From assembly GCF_008360935.1 (NCBI RefSeq), contig NZ_SRXO01000013.1:122903-186902 (forward strand): a stretch of DNA of 64,000 nt, in the 5' to 3' direction. Within the stretch, counting starts at the first letter, position 1; every line of letters begins with the position of its first letter. Under the pieces are notes generated by a model, which had not been told where the DNA came from, did not search any database, and was given only the letters and a program-made list of their open reading frames with translations. Positions 59,916 to 64,000 of the stretch are shown piece by piece. The stretch comes from Siccirubricoccus phaeus. Its GTDB lineage: Bacteria > Pseudomonadota > Alphaproteobacteria > Acetobacterales > Acetobacteraceae. The translations under genes and the position numbers were made by a program.

Positions 59916-60077
59916 TGGTGAGCGGTGCGGCCGTGATTGCGACGTCGTCGCGGCACGCAGGGATGGACGGGAGGCGTGGAAAGTGAGGGCGTTCTGCGAC
60001 GCTGCCGCTTCCCGCCCCCGTGAAGCAGGACGCCCCTCTGTGAGAGGGCTTGAATGCATTAGATCCGTTCACTATTT

Positions 60078-60095
60078 ACCATCCACATGGATGGT
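60078..60095. promoter_or_regulatory. Palindrome upstream of the CopG-like gene (candidate operator)
   Basis: ACCATCCACATGGATGGT is symmetric except for the centre (half-sites ACCATCC/GGATGGT). It lies 17 bp before the ATG at 60113, behind a patch of AT-rich sequence (CACTATTTACC) that could be a promoter. Ribbon-helix-helix proteins usually bind such short palindromes and control their own gene. Confidence 0.5.
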
Positions 60096-60112
60096 GAAGG
60101 GATGGCGCTTGG

Positions 60113-60535
60113 ATGACAGGCAACGTGCACGAGCTGCGACCCAAAGCTGGCGGTGACACCGAAAAGATCACCATTAACCTCGGCTATGTCGACCTCGGCC
60201 ATATCGACCTGCTGGTGCAGGACGGCTTCTACTCCAATCGTACCGACTTCATCCGCACCGCCATCCGCAACCAGATCGAGCGGCACGCCGATGCGGCCAA
60301 GCAGTCGGTCGTACGGAAAAACCTGGACCTCGGCTTGCGGCACTACAGCCGCGAGGACCTCGAGGCGGCGCAAGAGGCCGGGCAGATGCTCCACATCCGC
60401 GTGCTGGGCCTTGCCACCATCGCGGCGGATGTCACGCCTGAACTGGCCCGGGCCACGATTGCCTCAGTCTCCGTCCTGGGCGCACTCCAGGCCAGCGCCG
60501 CGGTGAAGGCCGCCCTGGCCGACCGCACCCGCTGA
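60113..60535 (+). CDS. CopG-like ribbon-helix-helix regulator
   Basis: 140 residues. The region EKITINLGYVDLGHIDLLVQ followed by GFYSNRTDFIRTAIRNQIER has the strand-helix-helix pattern of CopG/RHH repressors, with the strand KITINLGYV as the DNA-reading element. The C-terminal ~70 residues carry a ligand- or protein-binding-like extension (MLHIRVLGLATIAADVTPEL). Gene order with an esterase 150 bp downstream suggests it controls that gene. Probably a host gene beyond the prophage. Confidence 0.8.
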   Translation: MTGNVHELRPKAGGDTEKITINLGYVDLGHIDLLVQDGFYSNRTDFIRTAIRNQIERHADAAKQSVVRKNLDLGLRHYSREDLEAAQEAGQMLHIRVLGLATIAADVTPELARATIASVSVLGALQASAAVKAALADRTR

Positions 60536-60685
60536 TCATCCCGGGACGCACGGCACGCCGCTGACTGCCGCCCAGTAGCAGGACGGCGGCTGACAGTTTC
60601 CACCATCGGCATTCCACGACGGAGTGCAGAGCGAGCCTCCCTGCGAGGAAGGCTGACCTGGCTCCGCGCATTGAAAGCATCAGAC

Positions 60686-61951
60686 ATGAACGCGATTCTC
60701 CCGAAGGACATGCTCGAGGCAACCCGCCTCACCCGCGAAGGCCGGCTCGCCGAAGCGTCCGCACTGCTGCAGCGTCTCGTGCAGGGCAATGCGGCGACTG
60801 GCCCTGCCGCGACCACACCCCATGGCATCGTCGGCACCCCGACCGCATGGTTGCCGCGCATCATCGACGTGCACCCCGAGACCGGTGAAGTGTCGGATGC
60901 CAAGCCAGCCCCGACTGCCGGCCCGTGGTCGGCCGCCGGCATGGGCAAGGCCGCCCTGCCGCAGATGCCGGAGGCCCTGCGCGGTTTCCTCGACCAGGTG
61001 AGCCAGGACGCCCTGGGGCAGGGGCTGGACGGGTTGGTACGGCATGCACCGGCGGCCACGCCCGAACCGATGCCCGAGGGGGCCCGATTCGGGGCGGGGT
61101 CCTTCGCCGCCGAAGCCGGGAGCCGCGCTTACAAGCTGTACATCCCCAGCACCCATCGCGGCAGACCGGTGCCGCTGGTCGTCATGCTGCACGGCTGCAC
61201 CCAGTCGCCCGACGACTTTGCCGCCGGCACACGCATGAACGCCCTCGCCGAGGAACATGACCTCCTCGTCCTCTACCCGGCGCAGCCGAGCTCCGCCAAC
61301 GCCCAGAAGTGCTGGAACTGGTTCAGCCCGGGCGACCAGCGGCGCGACCAGGGGGAGCCCTCGCTGATCGCGGGCATGACCCGGCAGGTCATGCGCGAGC
61401 ACGCGGTCGACCCGCAACGGGTCTACGTCGCCGGGCTGTCGGCCGGCGGGGCGGCGGCCGCCATCCTGGGGCAGGCCTATCCCGAGCTCTACGCCGCGGC
61501 CGGGGTGCATTCCGGCCTGGCCTGCGGGGCGGCACGCGATCTCCCCTCCGCTTTCGCTGCCATGCGGAAGGGCGCGGCTGCCGCGCCTCTCCAGTCCGCT
61601 GAGGCGCAGCGGGTGATCCCGACCATCGTTTTCCACGCCGACCGGGACACCACCGTGCACCCCCGCAATGGCGACCAGGTCATCGCGCAGTCGGGCGCCG
61701 CGGCGGCCAGCGAGCTCCGGACCGAGATCCAGCGCGGCCAAGTGGTGGGCGGGCATGCCTACAGCCGCACCGTGTACGCCAATGCCGCAGGGCTGACCGT
61801 ACTCGAGCAGTGGCTCATCCATGGCGGCGGCCATGCCTGGTCGGGCGGGAGCCCCGCCGGCTCCTACACCGATCCGCGCGGGCCCGATGCCTCACGCGAG
61901 ATGCTCCGCTTCTTCCTGGAGCATTCGCAGGGTGCCGCCGCCTCGTACTAG
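60686..61951 (+). CDS. PHB depolymerase family esterase
   Basis: 421 residues from the ATG at 60686. Alpha/beta hydrolase features: oxyanion region VVMLHGCTQSPDDFAAGTRM, nucleophile elbow VAGLSAGGAAAA (Ser in GLSAG), acid in FHADRDTTVHPRNGD and catalytic His in IHGGGHAWSGG. The ~110-residue N-terminal extension (LEATRLTREGRLAEASALLQ, PHGIVGTPTAWLP) is common in this group in alphaproteobacteria. No signal peptide is seen, so it may be cytoplasmic or act on short esters; true PHB depolymerase activity is not implied. Confidence 0.9.
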   Translation: MNAILPKDMLEATRLTREGRLAEASALLQRLVQGNAATGPAATTPHGIVGTPTAWLPRIIDVHPETGEVSDAKPAPTAGPWSAAGMGKAALPQMPEALRGFLDQVSQDALGQGLDGLVRHAPAATPEPMPEGARFGAGSFAAEAGSRAYKLYIPSTHRGRPVPLVVMLHGCTQSPDDFAAGTRMNALAEEHDLLVLYPAQPSSANAQKCWNWFSPGDQRRDQGEPSLIAGMTRQVMREHAVDPQRVYVAGLSAGGAAAAILGQAYPELYAAAGVHSGLACGAARDLPSAFAAMRKGAAAAPLQSAEAQRVIPTIVFHADRDTTVHPRNGDQVIAQSGAAAASELRTEIQRGQVVGGHAYSRTVYANAAGLTVLEQWLIHGGGHAWSGGSPAGSYTDPRGPDASREMLRFFLEHSQGAAASY

Positions 61952-62017
61952 TTGCCGCAATCCAGCTACGCGGCCAACTCGCGCCATGTCACCGGCGGCC
62001 GTATTGCGGCGCGCGCC

Positions 62018-62248
62018 TCAGTTGCTCGCGCCGTCTTCGACCAGGGTCCCGATCAGGCGCAGCAAAGCCTGGTGCTCGGGTCCCTGGCCGCCTCGGACCA
62101 GGAAATCGCCGATCTCGAACTCCGCCCTTTGCCCTCCCGACGCGACACTGGGCTCGTGCCGCACGAACACCCGCCCGGAGCTGGAATCACGTGCGAGGAG
62201 CCACCGGTCGCCGTTGGCACTCGCATAAAGTTCCCTGGTTCCGATCAT
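62018..62248 (-). CDS. Small conserved protein of unknown function
   Basis: 76 residues. The pattern TRELYASANGDRWLLARDSS, then RVFVRHEPSVASGGQRAEF and IGDFLVRGGQGPEHQALLRL resembles a conserved small protein widespread in alphaproteobacteria (NGDRW...GRVFVRHE...GGQ...IGDFL...GPEHQALL). No function is assigned. The 66-bp gap to the esterase stop shows nothing notable. Confidence 0.78.
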   Translation of the reverse strand: MIGTRELYASANGDRWLLARDSSSGRVFVRHEPSVASGGQRAEFEIGDFLVRGGQGPEHQALLRLIGTLVEDGASN

Positions 62249-62363
62249 GTCAATTGTTCCCCACTGCGTGGTGACTTGCTGGACCTGGGGCTGAACGCCC
62301 CGGCCCGGACATCACCCAGGTGGCTACCGCGGATGGACACGGATTGCCCCGCAGCCCAACTCT

Positions 62364-63695
62364 TCACCCGGCCAGCAGGCCGCTTCCGGGCCGCCTCGCA
62401 GCGGGTGCGATTGCCGCGCGCATCGGCCCCACCAGCAGCTTGTCGATCCGCCGGCCATCTATATCTACCACCTCGAAGCGCCAGCCCTGCACCTCCACCG
62501 CCTCACCGACCGGTGGCAGGCGGCCCGCGGCGGTCAGCACGAAGCCGGCGGCGGTGTGGTAGCTGCGCTCTTCCGGCAGGGCGAGCCCGATCAGCTCGGC
62601 CATCTCGTCCACCGGCATCCACCCAGCCAGCAGCCAGGAACCGTCCTCACGCCGCACAGCCACCGGCCCGTCGCCTGGCTCTGCGTCCGAGCGGAACGCG
62701 CCGACGATGGCTTCGGTCAAGTCGGTCGGCGTCACGATGCCTTCGAAATGGCCGTGCTCGTCGTGCACCAGCGCCATCGGCACCTCGGCCGCGCGGAGGG
62801 TGGCGAGCACGTCGAGCGCGTCCGCCGTGTCCGGCACCACCGGCGCCCGCCGCGCTGCGGCCCGCAGGTCGAGCGGCCGCCCGACCAGCAGCGCCGCGAG
62901 CAGCTCGCGCGACTGCACGACACCCAGCATGGCCTCGGTCGAGCCCTCGCCGACCGGCAGGCGGGAATGCGCGGTCCGCGTCAGCACGGCGTGCGCCGCC
63001 GCCTCGCCGGCGGTCGCATCGAGCCAGTCCACCTCGCCGCGGGGTGTCATCACGCCGCGCACCGGCCGGTTGCCGAGCCTGAGGACGCCCGCGATCATGC
63101 GCCGCTCGGCAGTCTCGATCGCCCCGGTCCGCTCGGCCTCGGCGACAAGCGCGCGCAGGTCGTCCTCCGTGACTCTCTCCTCCGGCGCCTCGGCGCGGCC
63201 GAGCAGGCGGAAGACCAGGTCGGTCGAGGCATCGAGCAGCCAGCCGACCGGCGCGGCGATGCGCGAAATGATCGTCATGGCTGGGGCGACGGCGCAGGCC
63301 AGCCCCTCGGCGTGGCGGAGCGCCAGGCGCTTGGGCGCCAGCTCCCCCACCACGATCGAGAGATAGGTGACGAGGGCGACGACGAGACCGAAGCCCAGCG
63401 GCTCCGCCACCGCCACAGGCAGGCCGAGGCCCGTCAGCCAGGTGGCGAGGCGGCCGCCGAGGGCGGAACCGGAGAAGGCGCCGGCGAGGATGCCGACCAG
63501 CGTGATTCCGATCTGGACGGTGGAGAGGAAGCGTCCGGGCTCCTCGGCCAAGGCCAGGGCGGCGCTGGCCCCAGGGCGGCCCGCTTCGGCCATGGCGTGT
63601 AGGCGACTCCGTCGGGCGGAGACGACTGCGAGTTCCGAGAGGGCGAAGACCCCGTTCAGCACTATCAGGACCAGGACGACGGCGAGATCGAGCAT
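62364..63695 (-). CDS. CNNM/CorC-type hemolysin-family membrane protein
   Basis: 443 residues. The N-terminal CNNM membrane domain has about four segments (VVLVLIVLNGVFALSELAVV; FLSTVQIGITLVGILAGAFS; FGLVVALVTYLSIVVGELAP; a fourth near ISRIAAPVGWLLD). GELAPKRLAL is a family signature. The cytoplasmic part holds a CBS pair (RGVMTPRGEVDWLDA; PMALVHDEHGHFEGIVTPTD) and a CorC/HlyC domain near the C-terminus (RLPPVGEAVEVQGWRFEVVD). Likely a Mg/Co ion exporter. Host gene. Confidence 0.92.
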   Translation of the reverse strand: MLDLAVVLVLIVLNGVFALSELAVVSARRSRLHAMAEAGRPGASAALALAEEPGRFLSTVQIGITLVGILAGAFSGSALGGRLATWLTGLGLPVAVAEPLGFGLVVALVTYLSIVVGELAPKRLALRHAEGLACAVAPAMTIISRIAAPVGWLLDASTDLVFRLLGRAEAPEERVTEDDLRALVAEAERTGAIETAERRMIAGVLRLGNRPVRGVMTPRGEVDWLDATAGEAAAHAVLTRTAHSRLPVGEGSTEAMLGVVQSRELLAALLVGRPLDLRAAARRAPVVPDTADALDVLATLRAAEVPMALVHDEHGHFEGIVTPTDLTEAIVGAFRSDAEPGDGPVAVRREDGSWLLAGWMPVDEMAELIGLALPEERSYHTAAGFVLTAAGRLPPVGEAVEVQGWRFEVVDIDGRRIDKLLVGPMRAAIAPAARRPGSGLLAG

Positions 63696-63851
63696 CGGGG
63701 CTCCGCGGATGAACCGCCGTGGTGGGCGGCGGCCTGCATGTGGGGTGCGTCGGCCTCGGTGGGCAACGCGCTGCGGGGCGCTGGGCGAGCCGTGCCGGAG
63801 GGCGCGCGGCGAGGCCGTGTGCGGCGCCCGCGTCCCCGCGTTGGTGCGGAC

Positions 63852-64000
63852 TCAGTCTTCCTGGAGGATTCCTGTGGGGTAGAAGCCCTTCCTCTGCACC
63901 CAGCGGAAGCCTTCGTGCTTGGTAATGGCGGCGATCTCGACCGCGCCGCCCACGCTCTTCGGCAGGAAGACGGCGAAGCGGACGAAGCCGATCGTGGTCT
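63852..64000 (-). CDS. C-terminal end of an unidentified protein
   Basis: The last 49 residues of a gene entering from the right edge, minus strand. Readable text includes GFVRFAVFLPKSVGGAVEIA and EGFRWVQRKGFYPTGILQED before the TGA. Too short to classify. Confidence 0.55.
   Translation of the reverse strand, partial: TTIGFVRFAVFLPKSVGGAVEIAAITKHEGFRWVQRKGFYPTGILQED

Noticed and set aside
59731..60156. 141-codon ORF linking the last fibre remnant to the CopG-like region
   Set aside because: Only its first part resembles the fibre tip; the rest is random sequence caused by loss of frame.

Overview
The window is GC-rich throughout and looks alphaproteobacterial. Two perfect GAAC-N7-GAAC boxes match the alphaproteobacterial LexA operator, and the gene families (paired acyl-CoA dehydrogenases, HWE kinase remnant, DUF2924/DUF6456/DUF3489/DUF6441 genes, a group I intron in tRNA-Arg(CCU)) fit an Acetobacteraceae/Roseomonas-like chromosome. 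That placement is an inference from family content; no marker gene is present.

Layout. (1) 1-5.9 kb, host metabolism: the start of a CoxL-type molybdenum hydroxylase (minus), then two adjacent acyl-CoA dehydrogenases, an enoyl-CoA hydratase, a BNR-repeat protein and a broken HWE-type histidine kinase fragment. (2) 5931-6247: a tRNA-Arg(CCU) gene split in the anticodon loop by a 240-nt group I intron. (3) 6.66-13.6 kb, minus strand, lower GC: a tightly overlapping restriction-like operon of DNA methyltransferase, DEAD-family helicase, GIY-YIG nuclease, a 50-residue HsdS-tail-like peptide and a protein joining a HEPN-like RNxxxH helix bundle to CBS domains. A Fic adenylyltransferase follows at 13.7-14.8 kb. 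(4) 14.9-59.9 kb: a nearly complete siphovirus-type prophage. Its left end is a minus-strand serine-recombinase operon. An SOS box separates this from the plus-strand early region: unknown regulators, sigma-like factor, Sak4-like ATPase, SSB-like protein, Cas4-like nuclease, SF1 helicase, primase-helicase, RuvC-like resolvase and two ParB-methyltransferase fusions. Then come packaging (TerS, TerL GpA), head (portal, protease-capsid fusion, decoration), lysis (M15 endolysin, Rz/Rz1, holin), tail (tube, frameshifted chaperone, tape measure, distal proteins, J-like hub) and a beta-helix tail fibre. (5) 60-64 kb: a CopG-like regulator with a PHB-depolymerase-family esterase, a small conserved protein, a CNNM/CorC transporter and a truncated gene; probably host.

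How it fits together. Host LexA probably controls prophage induction through the box at 17504 and a second at 29864. The prophage carries reverse-strand cargo inside its structural operons: a Phd-PIN toxin-antitoxin pair in the head region, a HEPN/Toprim-associated gene beside an unknown gene between tail tube and tail chaperone, and an unknown gene ahead of the terminase. Its two methyltransferases could protect its DNA from restriction. The distal tail-fibre end occurs in a second, promoterless, stop-preceded copy and a third decayed copy, which suggests exchange of receptor-binding tips. The tail chaperone shows a lambda-like GGGAAAC slippery site just before its stop codon.
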